Positions 1 to 9,456 of a stretch of 64,000 bases of DNA are shown here, one piece after another. Both the position numbers and the translations under genes were made by a program. The number at the start of each line of letters is the position of its first letter. The first letter of the stretch is position 1. This DNA comes from Liolophura sinensis (taxonomy: Eukaryota; Mollusca; Polyplacophora; Chitonida; Chitonidae), in assembly GCF_032854445.1 (NCBI RefSeq), contig NC_088296.1, positions 6,563,435 to 6,627,434 of the forward strand. Direction: 5' to 3'. Under the pieces are notes generated by a model. That model ran no database searches, was not told the origin of the DNA, and saw only the letters and a list, made by a program, of their open reading frames with translations.

Positions 1-302
1 TGGCAAATCTATAAATTTTTCATTTGATAGTTTACATCAGTTTACAATGCATATTGACTGTTTGCATATGTATAAGAATTTCTATATTCACCTATTTACC
101 ATATGTATTGATTTTTGTATATTTCAGTGCTCCAAGTTATTCAGGAATACAAATTTTCTGACTTAGCAATAACTATCAAGAACAAATGACGTGACTGTTT
201 ATAGAAATGAAAGCAACAGTGATGATATTAAAGATGGGATATATACTTACTTCCTTTTCTGTTGCGAGGCATTCTAGTTTTTCTGCATCTACAGGGTTTC
301 TA
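1..302. other. AT-rich unique sequence
   Basis: AT-rich, high-complexity DNA with no open frame or repeat that I recognise. It ends where a broken R1 copy begins. Confidence 0.5.
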
Positions 303-350
303 CTTTTGCATTTAGTCAGAATAAAACCCTAACTGAGGTAAATTGACAAG
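303..350 (-). mobile_element. Element R1, left piece of a split minus copy
   Basis: This contains the reverse complement of the R1 middle section (ATAAAACCCTAACTGAGGTA, then AATTGACAAG). It stops exactly after GACAAG. In uninterrupted R1 minus copies (for example near 59560) the next bases are AGGCTG, and here these resume at 721. The piece therefore pairs with 721-826 as one R1 copy interrupted by 351-720. Confidence 0.7.
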
Positions 351-720
351 ATATAATTGAAGACGTACACCACAGACAGTAAGACTAGAGCAGTGTAAGA
401 CGACAGTGTGATAGTTGGCAAATGGTAACACGTAACCGGTCAAACACGGCCTCTTGTCAACATCCTCCAGTCAGGGTTTTATTCCAACTTTTCAGGTTGA
501 TGCATAAATAGTAGCAATTTCCACGCCCCCTAGCAACGTGGCTTAAGCAGAATTAGGTAAAAAAAAATATGCAGTGACGTTAATTGCAATTTATTAGACG
601 TCACTTGTCTAGTATTATTCAAAACGCTGTGCTGTCATTACATTTAACATACAGTCACCTAAAAATAATGCAAAGGGGCCAGGTCTCGGGATGCTTAGAC
701 CACCAGCCGAATCCTGGTTT
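351..720 (+). mobile_element. Element R1, plus copy nested in a minus R1 copy
   Basis: Family definition: a 5' end like TATAATTGAAGACGTAC, then GACAGTGTGATAG, GGCAAATGG, CACACGTAACCGGT, CTCTTGTCAA, AGGGTTTTATTC, CAGAATTAGGTA and GTTAATTGCAATTTATTAGA. All occur here in order up to about 660. The last 60 bp (to 720) are not seen in other copies; they hold a possible hairpin (GGTCT...AGACC, about 680-700) followed by CTGG at 714-717. The insert has no evident target-site duplication. No coding capacity, so it is non-autonomous. Class uncertain: the missing TSD would fit a Helitron-like element, but the ends do not settle it. Confidence 0.65.
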
Positions 721-826
721 AGGCTGTATTTCACTGGTTACAAATTACCAGCTTTCACACCGTCATCTCTGCTCTGCTTTTCCGCTCGCTCTATGTTGTA
801 CGTCTTAATTATATCAACACCGTACT
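721..826 (-). mobile_element. Element R1, right piece of a split minus copy
   Basis: It resumes with AGGCTGTATTTCAC and runs through the R1 block complementary to AGCTGGCAAATGG and GACAGTGTGATAG, ending at the reverse complement of the R1 5' end (GTACGTCTTAATTATAT). It continues the copy begun at 303-350. Confidence 0.7.
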
Positions 827-1411
827 AAAGAATTTTTCGTTCATTCATGACGGCGGTCAGATTGATGGGTAACGTAAGAAACAAGTAGTGACAATGAGTT
901 GTATTGACTTCATGGTAAGTTTTAGTTAATGGTGTGGTACATACATTGGACTGTCAGCACAAATTGTTACCGATTACTCTAAAAATAGCCTGACCAGCTA
1001 GCAACCGGTCGCTTCAGTCTCTTTCTGTGTAACCTTTTCTCTCTTTACCCAGAGTGCCATTCGTCTTCCTGTAATTGTCAACTCACATTTGCGCCACCAC
1101 AAAGTTTGCAAGAACAAGAGCAGCGCTGCTCAATTATTACATGCATGTCGAATTTAGAGCTGAAAAACTCCCTGACAATCGATCGATACTGGTTTTAGCG
1201 TAGGAGTTAAGAAATAATTTCGGAACAAATATCAGTTTCGACAACAGCATGAATCTCATTGTTAAAAAAAAAAGATGTCAAGAATGTTTCTTACTTACTT
1301 GATTGATTCATATTTAACTCTGTGATATAACTTTTCAGTTATCTGCCAGCTTTTCACCAGTTGTGAAATTTTCAGATCAGCCTATGGTGGAATTCTAACC
1401 AAGCAATGGCA
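827..1411. other. Unique sequence, no gene recognised
   Basis: No long open frame, repeat or strong regulatory motif cluster was seen. Short CpG-containing patches occur, but nothing can be assigned. Confidence 0.45.
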
Positions 1412-1690
1412 AAGAGTAAAACAAGAGCAGTGACGACAGTTGTCAAGTTGTCACATTTATCTCCGGTGACTCTTGTCGAATTATCTCCATTTAGGGTTTT
1501 GTTTCATGTGCTCACTTATCTGCTTAAAAAGTATCAACATATAGGCCTCTTAGCTTCATGATTTAAACAGAATTAGGCAAAGAAGAATAAATAAATATTT
1601 GTATTGGTGTTAGTTGGAATGTATTAGACGTAACGTGTCCAGAATTACTCGAAAGGCTGTGCTCTCGTTACATTTAATACACAATCACAA
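1412..1690 (+). mobile_element. Element R1, diverged plus copy
   Basis: R1 landmarks appear in order: AAGAGTAAAACAAGAGCAG, GACGACAGT, the CTCTTGTCGAA/AGGGTTTTG section, CAGAATTAGGCA, the TATTAGACGTAACG block and ACATTTAATACACAATCAC near 1689. The central section is clearly diverged, suggesting an old copy. Confidence 0.65.
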
Positions 1691-2218
1691 TGAGGACTTG
1701 TGTTTTTCACGTGTAGGAATTGTATTCAATCGCAAGTAACACAAATGCGTTGCTCAGATATATTGACCAGTTTCACATCAGTACCAGGTCATTCGTCCCT
1801 ATTTGCTGTGTGACTGTAGATCTTATTTTAGACGAATCCAATTTACGGAAACGCGATACCTGTCGCTGAATCAAATCGTTCTGATTTAATTTCTCCTGGC
1901 GATGCAGATGAGCGACAGTCTATGTTTGACCAATTTTCCAACAACAAGTATGACAGCACGTCCACTGGCGGACGACATGTAAGTTAATCTTCTCGCCGTT
2001 TAAACTGGTTTCCGGTTGACAGTTTGTTTTTAATTACGCGATACAGTCAATTAATTTTGGGATTAATTAAAGAAATGATTAATAATGACATAAATGACAC
2101 TGATTACTCTTCTTACGATTAGTCGTAGAAATGAATGTACTTCAACAAGAGCACAAGACAACATGATAAAATCAAAGGACAGGTAAAGACTGCATTTAAC
2201 CACCACTGGCAATACGTT
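1691..2218. other. Unique sequence before the GAAGGTGACT minisatellite
   Basis: High-complexity sequence with scattered CpG around 1840-1990. No gene was recognised. It borders the tandem array at 2219. Confidence 0.45.
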
Positions 2219-2797
2219 GAAAGTGGGGGTTAAAGGTGAGTGTGGAAGGTAAAGGTGACTGTTCAAGGTGAAGGTGACTGTAAAAGGTGAAGGTGACTGT
2301 TGAAGGTGACGTTTGAAGGTGAAGGTCCGTGTTGAAAGCGAAGGTGACTGTTGAAGGTGACTGCTGAAGGTGAGGGCTGAAGGTGAAGGTGACTGTCGAA
2401 TGTGAAGGTGACTGTTGAATGTGACGTTTGAAGGTGAAAGTCACTATTGAAAGTGAAGGTGACTGTTGAAGGTGACTGTTGAAGGTGACTGTTGAAGGTG
2501 AAGGTGACTGCTGAAGGTGACGGTTGAAAGTGAAGATGACTGTTGAAGGTGACTCTCAAAGATGAAGGTGACTGTTGAAGGTAAAGGTGACTCCTGAAGT
2601 TGACTGTTGAAGGTGAAGGTGACTGTTCACGGTGAAGTTTGAAGGTGAAGGTGACTGTTAAAGTGACTGTTGAAGAAGACTTGAAGATGAAGGTGACTGT
2701 TGAAGGTGAAGGTGACTGTTGAAGAAAAAATGTGATTGTTGACGTTGAGTGTGGAAGGTGAAGGGTTAGAGGTGATAGTTCAAGGTGACTGTTGACT
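2219..2797. repeat. GAAGGT/GACTGTT minisatellite
   Basis: Imperfect tandem array built from GAAGGT and GACTGTTGAAGGT modules, with phase slips. The minus strand has no stop codons in the main module, which produces long minus-strand open frames (for example 2263-2805, rich in Ser/Thr/Pro/Phe). These are a by-product of the repeat: no domain, signal or conserved start was seen. Confidence 0.9.
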
Positions 2798-2884
2798 ATT
2801 TTCATTTTAACGTTTTTTACGTGTGCACAATTGAATAGTTTTAACGAATATTCATTTATTGTTAATGTACGTTAAATATGATGA

Positions 2885-3195
2885 CCACTCGGCATTTTGA
2901 GCCATTCTAGACAAGAGACGTCTAATAAAATGCAATTAAAATCGTTGCATTTTTTACCTAATTCTGCTTGAGCCATGGTACATTTACATGAACAGTGAGA
3001 ATGAAACCCTAACTAAGGTAAACTGACATGAGGCCGTATTTCACCGATTACGTGTGACCATTTGCCAGCTATCAAACTGTCATCGCGGCTATCGTTTCAC
3101 TAGTTACTTGTGACCATTTACCAGCTATTACACTGTCGTCGCTGCTCTGGTTTTTTCCTCTGTGCTGTACGTCTTATTTATATTTTATCCACATT
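2885..3195 (-). mobile_element. Element R1, near full-length minus copy
   Basis: Reverse complement of the R1 order: GACGTCTAATAAAATGCAAT, ACCTAATTCTGCTTGAG, ACCCTAACTAAGGTAA, GAGGCCGTATTTCACCG. The block with ACGTGTGACCATTTGCCAGC then occurs twice in tandem (3030-3100 and 3110-3170). It ends at GTACGTCTTATTTATA. The internal duplication shows that the R1 core expands in tandem. Confidence 0.75.
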
Positions 3196-4104
3196 CCTTA
3201 ACCTAGCTCGCTACAGTATTTCATTGAATTTTGTTTATATGCTATACTGAAGAATTTTTTACTTGTACAATAGCGGTCGCTGTTACAAGCAGAGGGTACA
3301 GTAGTGCGGGGAGTAAACCACAGGCTCTTGGCAAATTGCTGACGAATTTTCCGTTCCGTAAGTCACAGATATGCACACCTCTATTGGTGGAAGACAAAGA
3401 ATTTCTTCAACGAACGTTAAACTACGCAATGGGTCACACGAACTTCGCCGACGGCTTAATGTGTCCGAAATCACTCGAGCACTCGAGTTCAAAGCCGGTT
3501 TAGAATTCTTAATTCGTGTATCCCAGCGATTGAAAAACCAACCGCCGTTAACTAGTTAAATCCACGACTTTTCCCATACAGAAAGTTGTCTTTTCCATCG
3601 GACGCACATGGCTTCAAACATCCAAGCAGCCACGGCGTTAACTAACAGGCTTCCAGCTTGGGGTGAAATTGTTAATAGCTATGTTTCAGTTTACGTTGTC
3701 AAAGCTGCCACCTTCAGTCTTATTCCCAATGTCTATATCTTCTGAATAGAGTAATTCGATTCTTTTATATTCTCTGGACTCTTTCATCTCATTAGGTTTG
3801 CTCAAATATCAGCAAATAAGCTCACTGATACCTTGTGGGAGGCAGATCAGATAAGCGCTGAATAGATGATAGTTAGTGAAGCTCTCTCAGAAACCTTTCA
3901 ACAAAGCAACTGGGTCCTCTGTTTTTTCATTAGTCTGAACGTCTGAGCCACAGCTTGGCTCAGACTAATTTTCCGCACTTTCACCGGACTGTTTTTATTG
4001 CCCCCAGAGTCTGGCTGAAAGAATGGCTGGCAAAATTGCATCCACGTACTGTAAAGGCTTCCTCAATGGCCACTGAGTCTGTTGGGCAGCTTACTATTGT
4101 AAGG
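3196..4104. other. Unique sequence with short open frames only
   Basis: Open frames of 60-90 codons lie on both strands around 3231-3560 without recognisable domains or a start context, so I do not call a gene. The direct repeat of TCTGAGCCACAGC-like sequence near 3940 is short. Nothing else was identified. Confidence 0.4.
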
Positions 4105-4212
4105 TGTGCTTTAGGTTTCATCGGTGACATGTGACCATTTGCCAAGTATCACACTGTCGTCGCTGCTCCGGTTATACCTCTAAGCTGTAAGTCTTTTGTC
4201 ATATCCTAAACG
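4105..4212 (-). mobile_element. Element R1, minus fragment hit by a SINE
   Basis: GGTGACATGTGACCATTTGC, TATCACACTGTCGTCGCTGC and the GTAAGTC end match the R1 5' half in reverse. The SINE at 4213-4355 landed at or beside its outer end; the flank resumes at 4356. Confidence 0.7.
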
Positions 4213-4355
4213 TGTCTGCCAGCAACCTGCGGATGGTCGTGGGTTTCCCCCCGGACCCTGCAGAGTTTCCACCCATCATAATGCTGGCCACCCTCGTATA
4301 AGTGAAATATTCTTGAGTACAGCGTAAAACACCAATCAAATAAATAAATAAATAA
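4213..4355 (+). mobile_element. SINE-A, 5'-truncated, with perfect 12-bp TSD
   Basis: The body contains CAGCAACCTGCGGATGGTCG, CCATCATAATGCTGGCC, GTGAAATATTCTTGAGTAC, AACACCAATCAAATAAATA and an (AAAT)n-type tail. The tRNA-like head is missing. The flanks carry a perfect 12-bp target-site duplication, ATATCCTAAACG, at 4201-4212 and 4356-4367, which is good evidence for target-primed reverse transcription of a 5'-truncated copy. Confidence 0.92.
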
Positions 4356-4424
4356 ATATCCTAAACGGAAGACAAAATGGAGTAAAGAGATGAAATGCAA
4401 ACAATTATAAATTATAACATTTAC

Positions 4425-4640
4425 TTATCTGGATGTTGCTTAACGCCATAATAAAGAAATTTTCACATTTGTTTACAACGGCGTTCAGGTTTATGGCTGG
4501 AGAAAACCAGGTGAGGTAAACCACAGACCTGCGACAGGCACCTGACATATTTCCTGACGTAAAATCAAAATAGTAGGAGCTGGATTGGAACACGCGATCT
4601 CATTGTTCTAAGGCCTAGGCTTTTTACATTCTCGGCCATT
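4425..4640 (-). mobile_element. SINE-D, tRNA-headed, minus strand
   Basis: Read on the minus strand, the head has an A-box-like ATGGCCGAGAATG and a B-box-like GTGTTCCAATCCAG about 45 bases later. The body follows, with its far end (plus strand) reading TTGCTTAACGCCATAATAAAG. The head resembles a tRNA with a tRNA-unrelated body, as in molluscan SINEs. A related head lies at 26686-26800. Confidence 0.6.
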
Positions 4641-4841
4641 CGTTCTTTAGCATAATGAATTACATTCTAAAAAACGTTGTTATGTTTCGATTCTTTGGCA
4701 CCACATAAGAACACTTTTTAACCATTTTAAAGTACAGTAAAATATACTGAGTAAAAATCCTGTCCATTATAAGTGAATAAGTTAAGCTTTCAGTGAATAT
4801 TCGACATGTATACCAAGAGCTAGTCATCCTCGTCTAGACTA

Positions 4842-5037
4842 TGGCCCAGAAGCCTCTCACCAGTAAGGCTGGTGTGAGTTCAAATCCACGTGGGAAGGTC
4901 TTCCAGCAACCTACGTATAATAGTGGGTTTCTCCCGGGCTCTGCCCGGTTTCCTCTCACCATAATGCTGTCTGCCGTGGTGTAAGTGAAATATTCTTGAG
5001 TACGGTGTAAAACACCAATCAAATAACTAAATCAAAA
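4842..5037 (+). mobile_element. SINE-A with partial head and imperfect TSD
   Basis: The B-box region (GTGTGAGTTCAAATCCA) is kept, the A-box is lost, and the conserved body and 3' end are complete (GTGAAATATTCTTGAGTACG, AACACCAATCAAATAAC). Flanks 4828-4841 and 5038-5051 share GTCTAGAC plus outer matches (11 of 14), a decayed target-site duplication. Confidence 0.88.
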
Positions 5038-5299
5038 TCTTGTCTAGACCATCCGTGTTTATGGGAGATTAGTGTGTTGTAAAAATACAGATTGAAAGGA
5101 ATAAAACAATGGATGGAATACAACTTCTCAAAATGATGCTCTTGTATGAGATTCTGGCTATAAAGTTAAAAATCTCAGTCTGTATCTCTGAGATTTTCTC
5201 TCCCCATCCTTTTCTCCGAGGGACTTTAGGGACCGTATATTCATCGTTTTGATGATATATCCGCTTTAGATATATGGACAGTTTCAAGCAAGGTGCAAC

Positions 5300-5565
5300 T
5301 ACTGATTACTGAATACCGATTACATTCGTCTGCCTAGACCATACCTTGCTTCTTTCTAACATCATTGGAAACTGCTGACTGCTTCTCTTCCTATGATTCC
5401 CTCCTGTTTTGGTACTTATATATTTTCTTAGTTCTTCAGTGGTTTGTGTTATACGTCGTTTTAGGAACTGGTCTTGCTTTGATTGATCTGGGATGTCCTT
5501 ATTGGTTGACGGTTGGTATACGAATGCATGTTTCGACGCAAAGATTCGCTTTTGCTGAGTGTTTC
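5300..5565 (+). mobile_element. Element R2, 3' core
   Basis: R2 core landmarks: CTTGCNTCTTTCNAACATCA, CTGCTGACTGCTTCTCTTCC, TTTTCTTAGTTCTTCAGTGG, GTGGTTTGTGTTATACGTCG, TTGATCTGGGATGTCCTTAT, TTGGTTGACGGTTGGTATAC and TGTTTCGACGCAAAGATT. The same string of blocks recurs about 18 times in the window. Open frames crossing it (5365-5625) are incidental. Confidence 0.75.
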
Positions 5566-5783
5566 GCTAAGGACCCACGGAAGTGCAGGGTGGAGTGTTT
5601 GAAAAATTGCGTGTTGTACATGTAAATAAGGCAATGATGACGTCACAAAGTTTTGGCTTTTTCTTTAAAATATTATTTTTACCTATGGAATAAATACTAT
5701 ATAAGTAGAGACATATATGAACTATTTTCAACTGACACATCACACGTAAAAGGACATGAGAAACCATATCTAAGTGTGTGTAT

Positions 5784-5880
5784 GTATTTATTTGGCTGAT
5801 ATTTTACGCCATACGGTAGAATATTGCAGTTATACTACAATGTCCAGCATTTTGGTGAAAAGAAACCGTGCCCCTAGCTA
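5784..5880 (-). mobile_element. SINE-A-like 3' fragment, diverged
   Basis: TATTTATTTGGCTGATATTT, ACGCCATACGGTAGAATATT and CAGCATTTTGGTGAAAAG follow the reverse complement of the SINE-A 3' body with many substitutions. It is either an old copy or a related subfamily. Confidence 0.6.
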
Positions 5881-6064
5881 AATAAAAGAAGTACAGTATA
5901 CAAAATAGTGTATGAAGCTAAGCTGTCTTCAGGAGAGGTCGTTCGATTCGGCTATGGTCAAAGACGATAGTTTCTAATGATATAAAAGAGGAGACCGATG
6001 AGTGGAACACATAGGGGTCCGTTAAAGTATATTGTGTCCAGAGATTCACTCTTGTATGAATATT

Positions 6065-6185
6065 TATATATTTATTTGATTGGCGTTTTACGCCGTTCTC
6101 AAAGATATTTCACTTATACGACGGCATTATGGTGAGAGGAAATCGGGCATAGCCCGTGTGAAACCCACGACTATCCGCAGGTTTG
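6065..6185 (-). mobile_element. SINE-A, head-less minus copy
   Basis: TATTTATTTGATTGGCGTTT, TTACGCCGTTCTCAAAGATA, TTTCACTTATACGACGGC and ACCCACGACTATCCGCAGG follow the family in reverse. It ends near 6185 without a tRNA-like head. It interrupts the long tandem repeat. Confidence 0.88.
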
Positions 6186-6656
6186 TTGTATGAATGTATA
6201 GCTAAACGGAACAATAGCTACGTAAAAAGAGCGCACAGAAAAAAAACAACATGCGATTGTCTAGTAGTGAGGTCTTGAAATTCGGCTGCGATCAGATAAG
6301 ATGTCTTGTAATGATTTTGCCTAGGATACCTAAGCTGATGTATATGAGTATACGTAAATAGGAAAATGGGTAAGAAAAAACGTATATCGGTATAGAAAAA
6401 TATACGAAGCTAAGTTGTCTTGAAGAAAAGTCCTTAGATTCGGCTGGAATCAAACAGGTTGTCCTGTATTAAATGTTTCTAGGGTAGGAGACTTGGGGGT
6501 TGACATTTTCAAGGGGGTGGGGATCTAAGGTGGAGTATAATGTGTTCAAACTATAGGCTATGAATTCGTAAACCGGGAAGTAAACAAGTAAAACAGGTAT
6601 GTAGAAAACATTCATGAAGTCAAGTTGTCTTGTCCTTTGGCATGGTGGTTTTATTC

Positions 6657-6685
6657 GGGGTGGGGTGGGGGAGGGCTGGAGGGGG
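6657..6685 (+). other. G-quadruplex-type motif
   Basis: Four runs of 3-5 G are separated by single bases (GGGG T GGGG T GGGGG A GGG, 6657-6675), with another G5 run ending near 6685. The run pattern meets the usual quadruplex rule on the plus strand. Confidence 0.7.
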
Positions 6686-6710
6686 TTATACTACAGATCG
6701 TATATAGTAT

Positions 6711-6776
6711 AATTAAAGACGTACAGCACAGAGAGTAAAACTGGAGCAGCGACAACAGTGTGATAGCTGGCTAATG
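6711..6776 (+). mobile_element. Element R1, 5' fragment
   Basis: TATAATTAAAGACGTACAGC, GAGAGTAAAACTGGAGCAG and GACAACAGTGTGATAGCTGG are an excellent match to the R1 5' end, cut off after the GGCTAATGG motif. It is one of the cleanest R1 5' ends in the window. Confidence 0.8.
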
Positions 6777-6902
6777 GTGTCTAAAGTAAATGAAAATGGA
6801 TAAGCAAACAGCATGCATAGAAAAGTCTATGACGGTAAATTGTCTTGAAGAGAGGTCCTTATAGATTCATCTCTGGTCAGATAAGATATGTTCTAATAGT
6901 GT

Positions 6903-6939
6903 GGGGGAGGCCTCTGGAGGGGGAGGGGGCAGAGAGGGG
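6903..6939 (+). other. Second G-quadruplex-type motif
   Basis: Runs of five, five, five and four G lie at 6903-6907, 6919-6923, 6925-6929 and 6936-6939, with loops of about 11, 1 and 6 bases. It lies in the same G-rich tandem region as 6657-6685. Confidence 0.55.
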
Positions 6940-6950
6940 CTAAGGACCTG

Positions 6951-7317
6951 GCACATGCAATTAAAGTCTCACTCATTGATCCTAATGTAGCTGCCGCAAT
7001 CCGTGACTCCCGGACGGGAGGTATCACGACCGTCAGATAACATCAGCAAACACTTTGGTTGCAAATAGCTCGGGACCTGATGTCATTAGACCAGATCTGA
7101 TGGCAATCACCATTTTCAAGATGGCCGTCCGGGTGCCTAGTGTAAAGGCAGATCGTCAAATCTGGGCAGTGATCTTGACTGAATCAAAGTGTCACGTGCG
7201 ACTTTGTAGTGTACCATGCACGGGTAAGCCTTTGATTAAACGTTATTCGATAATAACCATTAGCTGTAGTCGCCATATAAAGTAGCATACTTGAAATATG
7301 TCTTCTGAAGCAAAATT
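6951..7317. other. Unique sequence with CpG patch
   Basis: Contains GTGACTCCCGGACGGGAGGT (palindromic CTCCCGGACGGGAG core) near 7005-7022 and an open frame of 76 codons (7055-7285) without recognisable domain. No gene is called. Confidence 0.4.
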
Positions 7318-7398
7318 GACAAGAGGGCGTATTTCATCGGTTACACATCACCATTTGCCAATCATCACACTGTCGTTGATGCTTTGGTTTTCTCTCTA
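7318..7398 (-). mobile_element. Element R1, minus fragment abutting R2
   Basis: GACAAGAGGGCGTATTTCAT, CCATTTGCCAATCATCACAC and TGTCGTTGATGCTTTGG are the R1 5' half in reverse. R2 starts within about 10 bases on the right. Confidence 0.7.
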
Positions 7399-7404
7399 AG
7401 TCTT

Positions 7405-7625
7405 TCAGTCGCGTAGAACACACCTTGCGTCTTTCCAGCATCAGTGAAAACTTTTGACTGCTTCTCTTCCGATTCCGTCTTATTGTCGTGCTTTATATGC
7501 TTTCTAAGCTCTTTGGTGGTTTGTGTTATATGTCATTTTGAGGACTGGCCTTGTGATTATTCGCCTGGAATGTCCTTAATGGTTGGCAACTGGTATAGGA
7601 ATGACCATTTCGACGTATAGTTTCA
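7405..7625 (+). mobile_element. Element R2, 3' core
   Basis: CACCTTGCGTCTTTCCAGCA, TTTTGACTGCTTCTCTTCCG, TTTGGTGGTTTGTGTTATAT, CTTGTGATTATTCGCCTGGA and ATTTCGACGTATAG match the R2 core in order. It directly follows an R1 minus fragment. Confidence 0.75.
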
Positions 7626-8233
7626 TTATATTCTTACATGTTAACAAAACGAAACAGCCATCAGTTGTTACAGAAAACGTTGTCGATATTTTCAAGCACG
7701 AATTCAAAAATCAAAATTCAAACGTGATGGCAAAATTGCCAGTCATCATTTCATAAGAAATAAAAACAGCCGATATGAATTGCTCACAGAATTTTCATCA
7801 TTCCCTGTTTCATAGCTGGGCTTACCTTGCCGAGTTAGGTAGGTTTTTCTTCATAATTCACCGCATCCGTTGCTCCATAACGCAACTCACTTGCCCTTGT
7901 AAAATAGGCTGTTCCTTGTAAATCATGCCATTCACTGATTCTCTTTGAAATACATGGCACTGACTGATATTCTATGTAGTTTATACATCGACTTTATTTG
8001 CCCTGTATATCTGAGATTCTTTATTGTGATTTTCATGCCTTGAATTGAACTTACTTTGCCTTTAAGGGTAGAATTTTTTGGTAATTCACTGGATTTCTAG
8101 CTCTACAGCTGGACATATGTCCAGTGTAACAGGTTTGTCATTGTTACCCAGGGTGGTTGATATTTTAAAGCTTTGTTTCATAGAGCTTAGTGAGAACCTC
8201 GTGCGAGGAATGGTAAAGAAACCATTATATAAA
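7626..8233. other. AT-rich unique sequence
   Basis: Several short imperfect repeats of a TTGCCTT/ATTCACTG flavour occur between 7860 and 8090, but no array can be defined. No gene was recognised. Confidence 0.4.
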
Positions 8234-8460
8234 CCTTATTTATTTGATTGGTGTTTTACGCCGTACTCAAGAATATTTCACTTATACGACGGCGGCCAGC
8301 ATTATGGTGGGAGGAAACCGGGCACAGCCCGGGGTAAACCCACGATCATCCGCAGGTTGCTGGAAGACCTTCCCACGTACGATCGGAGACTAAGCCAGCA
8401 TAATCTGGACTTGAACTGACGGCGACCGCTTTGGTGAGAGGCTCCTGGGTCATCACGGCT
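8234..8460 (-). mobile_element. SINE-A, long minus copy
   Basis: A well-kept copy: tail ATTTATTTGATTGGTGTTTT, body ACGCCGTACTCAAGAATATT, ACGACGGCGGCCAGCATTAT, CCGCAGGTTGCTGGAAGACC. In reverse it reaches the B-box region (TGGACTTGAACTGA on plus). The A-box end is missing beyond about 8460. The open frame 8078-8419 is carried by the SINE and is not a gene. Confidence 0.92.
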
Positions 8461-8677
8461 TCATTCTGAAATCTGTGCCTTATCACTATTTCGTGATACT
8501 TGTAAAAAGCATTCGAATGATTTGGTATTTGGTTCTTGCTCCAGGGGTCAGAGACATAACTCACGAAGCGGTCAAATTAGCAGAACCACAGTCAGACAAA
8601 ACCATCATACATGGTTACCTCTGTGGAAAAATAGATCAGCACTGATAAACGCGTTGTCTGAGTCGATCATAGTTCTC

Positions 8678-8703
8678 ATGACGTCATAGTTCAATGACGT
8701 CAT
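8678..8703. promoter_or_regulatory. Two tandem CRE-like palindromes
   Basis: The 10-bp palindrome ATGACGTCAT occurs at 8678-8687 and again at 8694-8703, 16 bp apart. Each contains a perfect TGACGTCA, the binding site of CREB/ATF factors. No transcript start can be placed nearby, so function is only inferred. Confidence 0.4.
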
Positions 8704-9069
8704 AGAACGTTATTCCACAGCCAGAAATGAACTACGGAATGCACAGCTTGGACCCGAACTACTTTAGGCGACTATTATATATGTTTGAACATTCATTGCC
8801 ACTGAAAGGTCGTCATATTTTATATACGCGGGATTTGTTATACTTGTCTTAATTGCCTCTGTTATTTACAGCTATTGGAATACAGTCCAGAATTTATAGA
8901 TCCCCTAAGAGATGATAAATGGGAGTCTTGGTGGACGCTATACATGCCCAAGTTGGTTTAAAATGACGTTTGAGAATGAATCCTAGCAATGTTCGAATGT
9001 GCATATAAAAATAAACCTTGACATGTGATTAACGAGTTCCAGTAGTTTCTAAATAAAACGTGCACGTGT
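8704..9069. other. Unique sequence, no gene recognised
   Basis: Moderately AT-rich sequence between the CRE pair and an R2 copy. Nothing was identified. Confidence 0.4.
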
Positions 9070-9235
9070 AGAACAGAATCTATGCGCAGAAACAGACATT
9101 CATGTACCAGCCGTCAACCGATATCGATGTTCCAGGTCAATAATCGTAAGGCCAATTTCCAAAACGACGTTAACCACAAACCACCAAAGAACTAAAATAA
9201 TAAAAAGTAAGAAATAAGAACTGAATATTCTCAGG
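9070..9235 (-). mobile_element. Element R2, core in reverse
   Basis: AATCTATGCGCAGAAACAGA, CAGCCGTCAACCGATATCGA, TGTTCCAGGTCAATAATCGT and ACAAACCACCAAAGAACTAA are the R2 3' core on the minus strand. An R1 plus fragment follows at 9388, the mirror image of the R1(-)/R2(+) arrangement at 7318-7625. Confidence 0.75.
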
Positions 9236-9387
9236 GGATACTTTGTCTTATGTAATAGGTTGCCCTTTGTTACCCAGTGTAGTTGATAACTTACAGAGTC
9301 AGAGCTGTTGCTAGGGACCGTATGTTGCTATAGTCGTTATGATATTGCTCCTGCAGTTAGAATAAAATCCAACTTAGAAAAACTCAC

Positions 9388-9456
9388 AAGACGACAGTGC
9401 AATAGTTGATAAATGCTTGGTCACACGTAAACGGTGAAATTCTACCTCTTGTAATG
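9388..9456 (+). mobile_element. Element R1, plus fragment
   Basis: ACAAGACGACAGTGCAATAG, then GGTCACACGTAAACGGTGAA and CTACCTCTTGTAA match the R1 core. Both ends have decayed. Confidence 0.6.

Larger units (their letters stand above)
5890..6950. repeat. Degenerate long-period tandem repeat (about 150-225 bp)
   Basis: A recurring block like GAAGCTAAGTTGTCTTGAAG followed by AGAGGTCCTTAGATTCGGCT and CAGATAAGATGTCTT appears near 5911, 6255, 6405, 6615 and 6830. The spacing is about 150-225 bp once the inserted SINE (6065-6185) and R1 piece (6711-6776) are subtracted. Unit ends tend to be G-rich. Confidence 0.65.

Noticed and set aside
2263-2805. 180-codon minus-strand open frame rich in Ser/Thr/Pro/Phe
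   Set aside because: It lies wholly in the GAAGGT/GACTGTT minisatellite, whose unit has no stop on that strand. Related frames appear in other phases. No signal peptide or family match.
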